Source: Siphonodentalium dalli
Taxonomy: Eukaryota; Mollusca; Scaphopoda; Gadilida; Siphonodentaliidae
Direction of reading: 5' to 3'
Length of the DNA stretch: 64,000 nt
NCBI GenBank assembly: GCA_032622095.1
Contig: CP136061.1
Coordinates: 85,720,324-85,784,323, forward strand
Shown in pieces: positions 42,776-54,800 of the stretch (within the stretch, counting starts at the first letter, position 1; each line of letters opens with the position of its first letter). A program made the position numbers and the translations under genes. The notes under the pieces were generated by a model. The model was not told the origin of the DNA. It did not search any database and was given only the letters and a program-made list of their open reading frames with translations.

Positions 42776-43425
42776 TAGCGTAATCCGAAATAAAAACATT
42801 ATTTCCAATTCCTAAAATGGACTGCCATGTTGAACATGTGGTATGACAGCTGATGAATGTGATGTCATCAAGCAGTGACCAAAAGGTGGAAATTACCCCA
42901 ATGTTCTCCTGCCACACAAGATGTTGACCCCGGTTTTCCCAAAACATGTAGTGTGTTTCCTGGAAATATTTTGGGGGTTCACAATTTCTCTGTTTAATTC
43001 AAGGAAACACTGTATAAACATTGAGATTTTTTTGATTATGCTATGCTTACCAAAGGAATATTTATACCAGTCATTTTTATTATATATTCATCAGAAAATA
43101 TCAAGGCTTATTTTGTAGTATTTTGTTTTATTTAGTAGCAATTTGTGTTTGTTTAGATAACACTTAATATAGTAATGGCCCCACCATAGATCCCCGGATC
43201 ATGTGGAGAACTGACAATATGTGCACTTCAATAAGTAGGTTTTATGCTTTAAAATAATAATCACACAAAGTTGCTCGGTTGCCAACGGCTTAAATAAACT
43301 TGCCAAATATTGAGGTTTCAGCAACTAGAATGCTTACATATAACCACTTATTTCGCGTTGGATTCGTTAAAACTGTGTGCACATATCTATAAGTTTGATA
43401 TATAAACATATTTAAATTTAATCCA

Positions 43426-44261
43426 CGAAGACAACTATAATCAACCTATATAACCACACTACTCACGCCTATCATTCACGAAGACAACTGTAATCAACCT
43501 ATATAACAACACTACTCACGCCTATCATCCACGAAGACAACTATAATCAACATATATAACAACACTACTCACGCCTATCCCCCACGAAGACAACTATAAT
43601 AGGCGTGAGGAGTGTGGTTATATATGTTGATTATAGTTGTCTTCGTGGATGATAGGCGTGAGTAGTGTGGTTATATATGTTGATTATAGTTGTCTTCGTG
43701 GATGATAGGCGTGAGTAGTGTGGTTATATAGGTTGATTATAGTTGTCTTCGAGGATGATAGGCGTGAGTAGTGTGGTTATATATGTTGATTATAGTTGTC
43801 TTCGTGGATGATAGGCGTGAGTTGTGTGGTTATATATGTTGATTATAGTTGTCTTCGTGGATGATAGGCGTGGGTAGTGTGGTTATATAGGTTGATTACA
43901 GTTGTCTTCGTGGATAGGCGTGGGTAGTGTTGTTATATATGTTGATTACAGTTGTCTTCGTGGATGATAGGCGTGAGTAGTGTGGTTATATGGGTTGATT
44001 ACAGTTGTCATCGAGGATGATAGGCGTGAGTAGTGTGGTTATATAGGTTGATTATAGTTTCTTCGTGGGGGATAGGCGTGAGTAGCTTCGTGGGGGATAG
44101 GCGTGAGTAGTGTTGTTATATATGTTGATTATACATGTAGTTGTCTTCGTGGATGATAGGCGTGAGTAGTGTTGTTATATAGGTTGATTACAGTTGTCTT
44201 CGTGAATTATAGGCGTGAGTAGTGTGGTTATATAGGTTGATTATAGTTGTCTTCGTGGATT
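43426..44261. repeat. 53-bp minisatellite at the palindrome centre (inverted then plus)
   Basis: About 3.4 units in minus orientation (43426-43602), then about 12 units in plus orientation (43603-44261). The orientation switch is the axis of the palindrome. Confidence 0.95.
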
Positions 44262-45589
44262 AAATTTAAATATGTTTATATATCAAACTTATAGATATGT
44301 GCACACAGTTTTAACGAATCCAACGCGAAATAAGTGGTTATATGTAAGCATTCTAGTTGCTGAAACCTCAATATTTGGCAAGTTTATTTAAGCCATTGGC
44401 AACCGAGCAACTTTGTGTGATTATTATTTTAAAGCATAAAACCTACTTATTGAAGTGCACATATTGTCAGTTCTCCACATGAAAATCCTACGGGGATCTA
44501 TGGTGGGGCCATTACTATATTAAGTGTTATCTAAACAAACACAAATTGCTACTAAATAAAACAAAATACTACAAAATAAGCCTTGATATTTTCTGATGAA
44601 TATATAATAAAAATGACTGGTATAAATATTCCTTTGGTAAGCATAGCATAATCAAAAAAATCTCAATGTTTATACAGTGTTTCCTTGAATTAAACAGAGA
44701 AATGGTGAACCCCCAAAATATTTCCAGGAAACACACTACATGTTTTGGGAAAACCGGGGTCAACATCTTGTGTGGCAGGAGAACATTGGGGTAATTTCCA
44801 CCTTTTGGTCACTGCTTGATGACATCACATTCATCAGCTGTCATACCACATGTTCAACATGGCAGTCCATTTTAGGAATTGGAAATAATGTTTTTATTTC
44901 GGATTACGCTATCCTTACCAGATAGCACGGCTACGTTGGTCCGACGTTGGGCAACCAATGTTGTGCCAACGTTGTGTTTTACCGCTGGTTTAACGTTGGC
45001 CCGACGTTGAAAACGTAACACACAAAGCGATATGTGAGGTTAGTAAGTGCGTTAGATGTCGACGTTGGACCAATGTTGACCCAACGTTGGTCGCAGTGCA
45101 GAGAAATCTGTCGATTACGTCGCAGCGTAATTGTAACGTCATTCTTAACAGGTCGCGTGTTTCTTGTTCAAATAACGTTCTGGTTTATTGACTGAATTTG
45201 CATTTGATTTTGGGCGATCATTCTCATTTAATGGATTATTATTTGGATAATGCACCACCTAACGTCATCACCAGCTATGGGCTCGAAGAAGTTCCGGTAA
45301 GTACTTTAGTTCAGAATATCGTGTCGAATAACTTGAATTTCAACGATAAGCGTGCGTCGTCGGATTGATTTCCGACACAAGCAACTTAAAGTTTGAATTT
45401 GAAGTTTAACCCTTCAATTCTTAGAAACGAAAACAAAATTGTGTCAGTTTCGTGTGATGGCATTTTAATTACTACCTAAATTTCACGATCCATGTATGGT
45501 GATGCATGGATTTAGGGACATGGCGGCAGGAATAGTTCAATCATGAACGTAGTGCGCTGGGATAGATATGGCAAGAAACGTGAGCAAAA
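44262..45589. repeat. Right arm of the 3.5-kb palindrome
   Basis: Complement of 42097-43425. Its outer end gtgagcaaaa at about 45589 marks where the duplication stops. On the left side the 82-bp satellite lies beyond, on the right side unique sequence. Confidence 0.95.
45231..45296 (+). CDS. Candidate first coding exon (22 codons), right-arm copy
   Basis: ATG GAT TAT TAT TTG ... GTT CCG followed by gtaagtac, as in the left arm. Upstream, the frame closes at a TGA about 45 bp before the ATG, consistent with a 5' terminal exon. Confidence 0.3.
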
Positions 45590-47540
45590 CGTTGTGTCAA
45601 TGTTCAAATGACTGGAGCTGTTGGAAGGAAGTTATGACGTTGTCACAATAATTATTTCAGCTGGAATGTAGTCGAATAGCAAACAAGAACGTTGTATTGA
45701 TCAATATTAGGATTTATGTCTTTGGTTGAGGTGAAATTTTGAATTGATGCCTCCCCCATAAACGACAAATGACTACAGGGACGTTGCCCTCAATGCCCTG
45801 TTTTAAACGCCACTTGTTCCTAAAACATAACATTGAACACGCCCCATTATTAGACATGACTTCAGCGCTGAAACATATACAGATACAGACAGCGCAAACA
45901 CAGTCGAGAGGCTTCAGCGCTGAAACATATACAGATACAGATGATTATTTGTCACCCCCTTTCGTTCAGTTGATATTACCCAACTTTTTAAAACTATCAG
46001 TTGGGTTCCCAGCTTTTGTAAAATTTATATTTGGGTACCCAGCTTTGTTAAATCAGACTTCAGTAGGCCTACCCATATGACTTGGCCTACATTTTTTCTC
46101 CGCTATTATTTTTAAACATCGTGACAAATATAGCCTAGGCCTGTATCAATTCATACAGTGATCACAAATTGAACAGGTTCATTTCACTGACGTCGTTCAC
46201 TAATTATATCACGCTCTGTTAGAGATTTCATAAAGTATACCCAACTAAAAATTTAAAAAAAGCTGGGTACCCAACTGAAATAAAAAAAAAAGCTGGGTAG
46301 CCCAGGTAGCCGACTGGGCGAAAAATGGTGACAACGACCATTTCAGCATTATTGCAGGGCCTATATTTCGGCGAGAATCCAAACCTAGATTCTCGTAAAT
46401 ATTCTCGCAAATTACCCTGGATTCTCGTGAAAAAGTATGTATGGATTCTCGCAAAATCAGATGAAATATATACCCTGTATTGGGTAGGGTAATTTTAAAT
46501 GTTGGCGACATGCACAACTTTTGGCGTTTTTAATCAATATACATATACATTACCCATCCCATACTTTGTCTGAGGTATTCCTATCAATTATTTACTTGGA
46601 TTCAACGGATTGGGGCTCATACAGTTACCAACTAAAATAGTTTGTTGTTCTAACTTCTAACCAGTAGACTTAGAGCAGTTTAGCAGAAGGGCGGACTGCT
46701 ATCAACATGCTGTTGTCACCACCCCCCCCCCCTGTCCGCACGACCCCATGACAGTAAGGATTTCAGGTCTGTGACAATTTGGGTTGTAATAAATATGGCC
46801 ATATTTGTAAATAAAATGGATGTGGCGACAGGGGGTTGAACTTTGAGGTGTTACTGGAATTCTCAATATTAAACACAAATTAATTTCGTGTCAGTCATGA
46901 AATGCCTAACTTTTGAACATTTTGGTCAAAGTGAAAGGGTGGGACAACCTTGCCCACATATCTCTGGCAGTAAGAATCAAATTGCCCACTTTAGGAGGAT
47001 GTGGCTTAGAACAAATAATTAGGGTGTCGGATCGCAATATTGATGAGGTATCACCCCTCCCCTTAAACTGTTCAACATTTTGAATTTTCGATAACTTTAT
47101 AAGTTGAATATCTTAGGCTAAACTGTTTGAGATCATTTCTATACTCAATCGATAGTTTACATTTTCAAATATCTAATAAATATCATGGCAGCCATGGAAT
47201 GCCAACTGTTGAACTTTTTGTCATTATTATGGGGTTAGCTAATTTCAAGATTTGGAATGTTTTTGAGATCGTCTGGATAGTTTAAGTTCTCAACTTTATG
47301 ATATTTTGAGTACATTATATTATTTTCTACAAATTGTATTATATAGCTATCTAAATGGTCATGCACGTGTTCGAATTTCAAACTCAGTATCGAAGGGAGA
47401 GCAATTGAAACTTAGTCAAGTTTGGAAAACAGATTGGTTCGCGGGTTATTGCAATTTATGACCTCAACCAACGAAGGCTCTCTGTCCAAGTCCATGACAT
47501 ATTACCCCCCACCTGTTCTCAACCACCCTCCCCGTTCTGT
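45590..47540. other. Mostly unique AT-rich sequence with small repeats, no gene seen
   Basis: A 47-bp direct duplication (cttcagcgctgaaacatata cagatacaga) lies at about 45860 and 45910. An inverted pair of 'cccaacttttt...gttgggttcccagctttt' segments lies at 45975-46060 and 46225-46320. Short 'attctcg' repeats occur at 46390-46460 and a C run at 46722-46733. A 103-codon and a 90-codon frame overlap these repeats and are not credible genes. Confidence 0.45.
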
Positions 47541-47793
47541 ATATTCAATCCGATTTGTCACCAAATGCTGACTTCAATAAATTTTATAATAAAGCATGTT
47601 TTCAAATAGCTGTTTCATCACAGGAGCCTGGAATTTGGCCAAAAACCCTCTTTTATTGGCGGAACCAGCACCCGGGACCGCAGGTCGGTCCCGGTGGTGG
47701 TTCCGCCAATAAAAGGGGGCTTTTGATCAAATTCCAAGCTCCTGTGGTTGGCCTAGTTAGCATGTTTGAGCCGTGACAAATTGGTTGATTGAG
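47541..47793. mobile_element. Palindromic MITE of about 250 bp
   Basis: The outer arms attcaatccgatttgtcac and gtgacaaattggttgatt pair. The inner arms acaggagcctggaatttgg... cttttattggcggaacca and their complement are near-perfect, with a short GC loop around cgggaccgcaggtcggtcccg. Confidence 0.85.
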
Positions 47794-49462
47794 ACCAACC
47801 GACGTCGGTGTTATCAGCACATACATATACTCAAGTCCATCAAACTATGCATTGGGGTAACGTTATTCTCCGTTTCTTTCAGGACTTCTTAAAATCTACA
47901 TGTTATCCTGTTTCTGGAAATTTTGTGTATAAGCTATGTTGCTACAAGCGGATTCGATCGATGTCTACTCGTCTGTCGAAACCATCAACGGCTTGCAAGA
48001 CATGGAGATAGTAACTTACACGCACCAGTATTCCAGCATGGTCTATATTGTGTTGCATATCGTTATATTGTGAATAGTATTGCACGCCTGACACCAACGC
48101 GACCGACAGAACACCATGTACGACATAAATTCATCAGCTTATAGTTATTCACTTTGATGGAAATTCTTACTCGTCCTGTGTTGTGGATTCAATTAGATGC
48201 CAAAATTCGGCATGCATCGGTGTGTCAATAATCGGCATTGAAAGGATGTGAGTTCTTCTTGTTGTTGCAGTTACATCAGTAATTAATCATAACGATAACC
48301 CATGCAGGTGGGTAAATTTCAGATATTCAAGGAGGTGAATATAACATGTTTTCTCTCGGGATATGATTTCTTCAGAAGGATTGTCAATCTATATATACGA
48401 AACAGTTGCTTCATACAAGCCAAAGTCCTGCATACATATACCCATGAGCCACGAGAACACTGAATCCAGTTCATGACACATCATGAAAATATTATATTTG
48501 ATATAATATGTTGGGTTTCTATACATAAATTAATTTTTATGGATCCACGAGTTTAATTTCTCCCAGATAAATCATCCCAACATATACAAGAAGCGTCATA
48601 CGTATATGTGCATAGATACAAATAAGCTGTGTAATTGCTCATTTCATAATATGTTTACAGATAAAATTAATTGGCATATTGAATGCATATACCCAGAACA
48701 GTATCATGGACGGCGTGCAAAAACGCGATATTCTTTCTGACGTGACATGTTCTATCACCATGCACGACGTTCCCTTTAAATATATAACACTAACAGGTTA
48801 GCCCGCCACTGGCGGCATTCGTCCCATGTCTTTGTTCGAAAAAGCAATTGCAACAGGTTCCGAGACAGTTGTGCTGCATTTGTACCAAATTTCGTCAGAA
48901 ACATTATTTTGTTTTTATTTATTTTGTTTTTTAAATTTAATATATTTTTTTTCTGAATTGTTTTTTTATTTTTAATTTTTTTTAATTTTAAATTGTTTTA
49001 ATAAAAAATTTTGTTTCTGGCGGAAAAATTTACCCGTAACCCGTAGAAATCCCCCCTTCCTGGGAACGACAGACAACGCTCGAGCGATAACATTGCATTG
49101 AATTGAAAACAAACGCTTCCCGTCGTGAAATGTCTCTGCATAATATTTCGAGCGACAGGCTACAGACTCCCGTCATACAGATAAGTAGATAGCGAATACG
49201 ACGCTCTTTATATAGACACTGCGGAAAACGAACGCTCTTTATATATGAACGCTATTAACCCCGAAGTGCCGATTGCGGTGATTTGGGATTGGAGAAACGG
49301 TGCTCTGAGCTTCTCCAAAACGCGACCACGGCCGTGTCGGTGGGATTTTACACTTACATACGAAATTTGAGCTCAATCTGAACACGCGTTTTGGATTCCA
49401 TGAAGTACACATATCCACATATACACACATATATACGGAAGTCTCAAATTATATAGTAGACT
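47794..49462. other. Unassigned, low-complexity in part, no gene seen
   Basis: Includes aacaggttagcccgccactg at 48794, a T/A-rich low-complexity stretch at 48900-49015, and a retroposon-like segment at 49255-49440 with 'cgaaatttgagctcaatctg' and an 'acacatatccacatatacac' tail. Stops are frequent in all frames. Confidence 0.4.
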
Positions 49463-49800
49463 AGCAGGTTAGCCCGCCACCGGCGGCTTGTCCGAAACAT
49501 GACATTTTTATATATATTTTTTTAATTTGTACCCGGTAGCTCCACCAGTTTCCGAGATCTGGTCTGCGCATGAAAATTTGTACCCGGCGCAAGATACATT
49601 CACATGCCAAATTTCAAGTCGATAGCTCCACCCGTTTCCGAGATCTCGTCTGCGCATGCGCTGCACGGGTGTCGCACGGGCTCGCCAATACGACAACGAC
49701 CACCGCCTGGTCAAACTACACACACGTACCAAGTTTCGCCCCGATCGGTCTAGAATCGTAGATTTGTATGAAGTACAACACACACACACAAACATAAATA
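49463..49800. repeat. Retroposon-like 3' segment with internal duplication and CA tail
   Basis: Begins agcaggttagcccgccaccg, as at 48794. Two copies of 'agctccaccMgtttccgagatctSgtctgcgcatg' lie at 49528-49573 and 49622-49659. It ends in 'gaagtacaacacacacacac aaacataaatatataagaga'. The layout suggests a SINE or truncated LINE end; no protein or tRNA-like box identified. Confidence 0.55.
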
Positions 49801-50544
49801 TATAAGAGAGATATGTAAATTAGATAGATTGTATCAAAATATATAGGAGAGATATGTAAATGATCTACACACCCTTACTGGTGTTTGTCAAAGTTTAGTG
49901 GGGTATATCAATACTCATTCACGATCATATCATTGAGGTCCGGAGGGTGTGGGCTATCTCTCGAATACAAGGAGTTCTCAAAATATATAGAAGAGAAGAT
50001 TACTGGTAGTAAACGAGCAATTACTAGGTTTAATTTAATCATATGTACTTTGGGCCGTTTCAAATTTTGCACATCCACATCAGATCATCCTCCAGAATAA
50101 TGATGTTCGAAGAAGATATAACCTGACTAAAATTTAAAGCCACATATAATGTTTGAATATTTGTTCCCCAACATTATCGAGAGCACAAAATCGCAAAATG
50201 AGAGCAGAATTGAGCTGAAATAAACATTTCTGGATGGTAAAGGAATATATGAGCTAACAAAAAATATGTAGCGCTTTCGATAACTTTATTTTCTTTAGAG
50301 TGAGTGGATGGTCAAGATTCTTAAAATCAACAACTAATAGCATGTGATTTTGTCTTTATTTAAATCGGCAGACATTTTTTTCTATATGTTTCATTTCTTC
50401 GAGTTTTATACTTGTGAATTTAAATAATATTTCCAATTATAATACTTTGAAGTTGCAAACATTATGTGGAACTTTGTATGTATAAATTGGTATGTTGTAT
50501 CTCAGCGGATGTTAATGTTATAAAGACGCCCTGATGTGAGGGGA
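49801..50544. other. Intergenic, no gene seen
   Basis: The 'tatataagagagatatgtaaat' phrase is duplicated at 49798 and 49843; the remainder is AT-rich. Confidence 0.4.
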
Positions 50545-51003
50545 ATCGCTCCAACGAATGGAGCATCGATCCGTTCTATCGTTGGACCAACGTTCGGCCA
50601 ACGTCATTTCTATCGTTGGGCCAAGGTTGCAATCCAACGTTGGGCCAACTATGGCTGTTGCCGCTGGCTCGACGTCGGATCCCGTCGTCGACTCGACGGT
50701 GGTTCGACGTCGAGCCGACGTTTCGTGTGCCGTTGGGCACCCGACGTTGAAACGACGTCGAACCAACGGTATTTATCTACCATTAATACGTTGGGCCAAC
50801 GTTGGCCCAACGTCGTATTAATAGTAGAATACACCGTTGGTTCGACGTCGTTTCAACGTCGGGTGCCCGACGGCGCGCCAACGTCGGCTCGACGTCGAGA
50901 CAGCGCAACAGCCATAGTTGGCCCAACGTTGGATTCCAACGTTGGCCCAACGATAGAAATGACGTTGTCCCAACGTTGGCCCAACGTGTGTGTGCTATCT
51001 GGG
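50545..51003. mobile_element. Foldback element built of CAACGTTGG and GACGTCG palindromes
   Basis: The whole block is a palindrome centred near 50800 (acgttgggccaacgttggcc). Arms pair aacgtcatttctatcgttgg with its complement near 50955, and the 'ggttcgacgtcg...' inner parts pair around the centre. Each arm is itself a string of short palindromes. The right end is tgtgctatctgggtacc. ORFs of up to 159 codons exist in several frames because the unit lacks stops; not genes. Confidence 0.8.
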
Positions 51004-51184
51004 TACCAAAGGTAAACTTATATCAAGGCTTATTTTGTTGATATTTTGTGTTATTTGGTAGTAATTTATGTTGGTTTAGATAACAATCAGCAGGCCAATT
51101 GAGACGACCAGCCGCTAAAATTGGCAGTTTGGTATATTTGGCATTTAGCGGCCAAATGTCTAATTGTCATTGTAAATCACCAAA
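51004..51184 (+). repeat. Duplicated flank of the SGNH-like exon (copy 2)
   Basis: Matches 32490-32639, including the gccgctaaaattggcagttt hairpin. Confidence 0.8.
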
Positions 51185-51729
51185 CTATGCGCACTCTCTG
51201 TTTAAGAAATGTTGGAGTAGAATGTCCAATTTCTGTAGATTCCCACCTACAGAAGTATGAATACCATCACATGCGATAGTTTGATCCATGATAGAGTACA
51301 TATCAAGCCACGCCCAGGGGGTCTTCTTCAAGTAGGATCTTATAGCGTGGTTATATTTAAGAATTTGTTCCGCTGAACGATGATCATTGCCATAATGATA
51401 ACGTTGTCTCTGTCCAATCCTGTGAGCGCCGATCCACATCACCCGCGGCCACGTTGAATTCCCCATTTCCGACATTGCCTTCGAAATAAACTCCTTAATT
51501 ACGAGTTCGCCATTGAACCTAGGTTGTATCCCGTGCACGATTGTGATATAGTCACCTGTTCGCCCAGAAGCTTCATGGATAGCATTTTTGAGGAAAGTTG
51601 GTTCCAAATTAAATTGTTGATGATAATCGATACTTAAGTTCCCGTCACATATCCGCATCTTACTCGTTTGATTTAACATCATCATTGGTTTTTCGATGGA
51701 GATCGCCTTTAAGCCCATACAACCTTTAT
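51185..51729 (-). CDS. SGNH/NXPE-like terminal exon, copy 2
   Basis: Paralogue of 32640-33199 with the same acceptor (cttcttccag) and first codons (AAA GGT TGT ATG). The frame ends at a TAG after NRECA, six residues earlier than copy 1. The catalytic-type CDGIH is retained. Most changes cluster in one short window, where GHRQRMHYAALQSPERI in copy 1 is GQRQRYHYGNDHRSAEQI here; the rest is nearly identical. Such clustered change in an otherwise conserved exon suggests gene conversion or local selection. The intron upstream (higher coordinates) is occupied by about 5.4 kb of 53-bp minisatellite. Confidence 0.6.
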
Positions 51730-51854
51730 CTGGAAGAAGTGAACAGAAAAATGTTTATGGACGTTCGACCCTAATTTGTATTAGTTACGGACCGACAGTT
51801 GCGCTGTTATTTTAGGTCGAGTGAACTCCTGGACCGTGCGTAATAATGACCATG

Positions 51855-54800
51855 TGCGGTTAATTAGGTTAATTATAGTTGTCTTCGTGGATGATAGGCG
51901 TGATCAGTGTGGTTAAATATGTTGATTACAGTTGTCTTCGTGGATGATAGGCGTGATCAGTGTGGTTGTATAGGTTGATTATAGTTTTCTTCGTGGATGA
52001 TAGGCGTGAGTAGTGTGTTATATAGGTTAATTAGAGTTGTCTTCGTGGATGATAGGCGTGGGTAGTGTCGTTATATAGGTTGATTACAGTTGTATTCGTG
52101 GATGATAGGCGTGAGTAGTGTGGTTATATATGTTGATTATAGTTGTCTTCGTGGATGATAGGCGCGAGTAGTGTGGTTATATAGGTTGATTATAGTTGTC
52201 TTCCTGAATGATAGGCGTGAGTAGTGTCGTTATATAGGTTGATTACAGTTGTATTCGTGGATGACAGACGTGAGTAGTGTGGATATATATGTTGATTATA
52301 GTTGTATTCGTGGATGACATGCGTGAGTAGAATGGCTATATATGTTGATTCTAGTTGTCTTCGCGGATGATAGGCGTGAGCAGTGTGGTCATATATCTTG
52401 ATTATAGTTGTCTTCGTGGATGATTGGCGTGAGTAGTGTGGTTATATATGTTGATTATAGTTGTCTTCGTGGATGATAGGCGTGAGTAGTGTGGTTATAT
52501 ATGTTGATTATAGTTGTTTTCGTGGATGATAGGCGTGAGTAGTGTCGTTATATAGGTTGATTACAGTTTTATTCGTGGATGACAGGCGTGAGTAGTGTGG
52601 TTATATATGTTGATTATAGTTGTATTCGTGGATGACAGGCGTGATCAGTGTGGTTATATATGTTGATTATAGTTGTTTTCGTCGACGATAGGCGTGAGTA
52701 GTGTGGTTATATATGTTGATTATAGTTGTCTTCGTGGATGATAGGCGTGAGTAGTGTGGTTATATATGTTGATTATAGTTGTCTTCGTGGATGATAGGCG
52801 TGATAAGTGTGGTTATATATGTTGACACAGTTGTCTTCGTGGATGATAGGCGTGAGTAGTGTGGTTATATATGTTGATTATAGTTGTCTTCGTGGACGAT
52901 AGGCGTGAGTAGTGTGGTTATATATGTTGATTATAGTTGTCTTCGTGGATGATAGGCGTGAGTAGTGTGGTTATATATGTTGATTATAGTTGTCTTCGTG
53001 GATGATAGGCGTGAGTAGTGTGGTTATATATGTTGATTATAGTTGTCTTCGTGGATGATAGGCGTGAGTAGTGTGGTTATATATGTTGATTATAGTTGTC
53101 TTCGTGGATGATACGCGTGAGTAGTGTGGTTATATATGTTGATTATAGTTGTATTCTTGGATGATACGCGTGAGTAGTGTGGTTATATAGGTTGATTATA
53201 GTTGTATTCTTGGATGATACCCGTGAGTAGTGTGGTTATATATATGTTGATTATAGTTGTCTTCGTGGATGATAGGCGTGATAAGTGTGGTTATATAGCT
53301 TGATTATAGTTGTCTTCATGGATGATATGTGTGAGTAGTGTGGTTATATGGGTTGATTATAGTTGTCTTCGTGGATGATAGGCGTGCGTAGTGTGGTTAT
53401 ATATGTTGATTATAGTTGTCTTCGTGGATGATAGGCGTGAGTAGTGTGGTTATATAGGTTGACTATAGTTGTGTTCGCGGATGATAGGCGTGAGTAGTGT
53501 GGTCATCTAGGTTGATTACAGTTGTCTTCGTGGGTGAGAGTCGTGAGTAGTCTGGTTATATAGGTTGACTATAGTTGTGTTCGCGGATGATAGGCGTGAG
53601 TAGTGTGGTCATCTAGGTTGATTACAGTTGTCTTCGTGGATGATAGGCGTGAGTAGTGTGGTTATATATGTTGATTATAGTTGCCTTCGTAGAAGATAGG
53701 CGTGAGTAGTGTGGTTATATAGGTTGATTATAGTTGTCTTCGTGGATGATAGGCGTGAGTAGTGTGGTTATATATGTTGATTATAGTTGTCTTCGTGGAT
53801 GATAGGCGTGAGTAGTGTTGTTATATATGTTGATTATAGTTGTCTTCGTGGATGATAGGCGTGAGTAGTGTGGTTATATATGTTGATTATAGTTGTCTTC
53901 GTGGATGATACGCGTGAGTAGTGTGGTTATATATGTTGATTATAGTTGTCTTCGTGGATGATAGGCGTGAGTAGTGTGGTAATATATGTTGATTACAGTT
54001 GTCTTCGTGGATGATAGGCGTGAGTAGTGTGGTTATATATGTTGACTATAGTTGTGTTCGCGGATGATAGGCGTGAGTAGTGTGGTCATCTAGGTTGATT
54101 ACAGTTGTCTTCGTGGATGATAGGCGTGAGTAGTGTGGTTATATATGTTGACTATAGTTGTGTTCGCGGATGATACGCGTGAGTAGTGTGGTTATATATG
54201 TTGATTATAGTTGTCTTCGTGGATGATAGGCGTGAGTAGTGTGGTTATATAGGTTGATTACAGTTGTCTTCGTGGATGATAGGCGTGGGTAGTGTGGTTA
54301 TATATGTTGATTATAGTTGCCTTCGTAGAAGATAGGCGTGAGTAGTGTGCTTATATATGTTGATTATAGTTGCCTTCGTAGAAGATAGGCGTGAGTAGTG
54401 TGGTTATATATGTTGACTATAGTTGTGTTCGCGGATGATAGGCGTGAATAGTGTGGTTATATATGTTGATTATAGTTGCCTTCGTAGAAGATAGGCGTGA
54501 GTAGTGTGGTTATATAGGTTGATTATAGTTGTCTTCGTGGATGATAGGCGTGGGTAGTGTGGTTATATAGGTTGATTATAGTTGTCTTCGTGGATGATAG
54601 GCGTGAGTAGTGTGGTTATATATGATGATTATAGTTGTCTTCGTTGATGATATTCGTGAGTAGTGTTGTTATATAGGTTGATTACAGTTGTCTTCGTGGA
54701 TGATAGGCGTGAGTAGTGTGGTTATATATGTTGATTATAGTTGTCGTCGTAAATGATAGGCGTGAGTAGTAAAGTTATATATGTTGATTATAGTTGTCTT

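Larger units (their letters stand above)
42097..43425. repeat. Left arm of a 3.5-kb palindrome
   Basis: Reverse complement of 44262-45589 with very few differences, for example gccaacggctt against aagccattggc and a small replaced segment near 43190 ('tccccggatcatg'). It carries the CAACGTTGG-rich block (42590-42775), the candidate exon 42391-42456 and the 'atcaaggcttattttg' flank shared with the SGNH-like exons. Confidence 0.95.

Noticed and set aside
50518-51041. ORFs of 60-159 codons in several frames
   Set aside because: Produced by the stop-poor CAACGTTGG/GACGTCG palindrome block; mutually overlapping on both strands.
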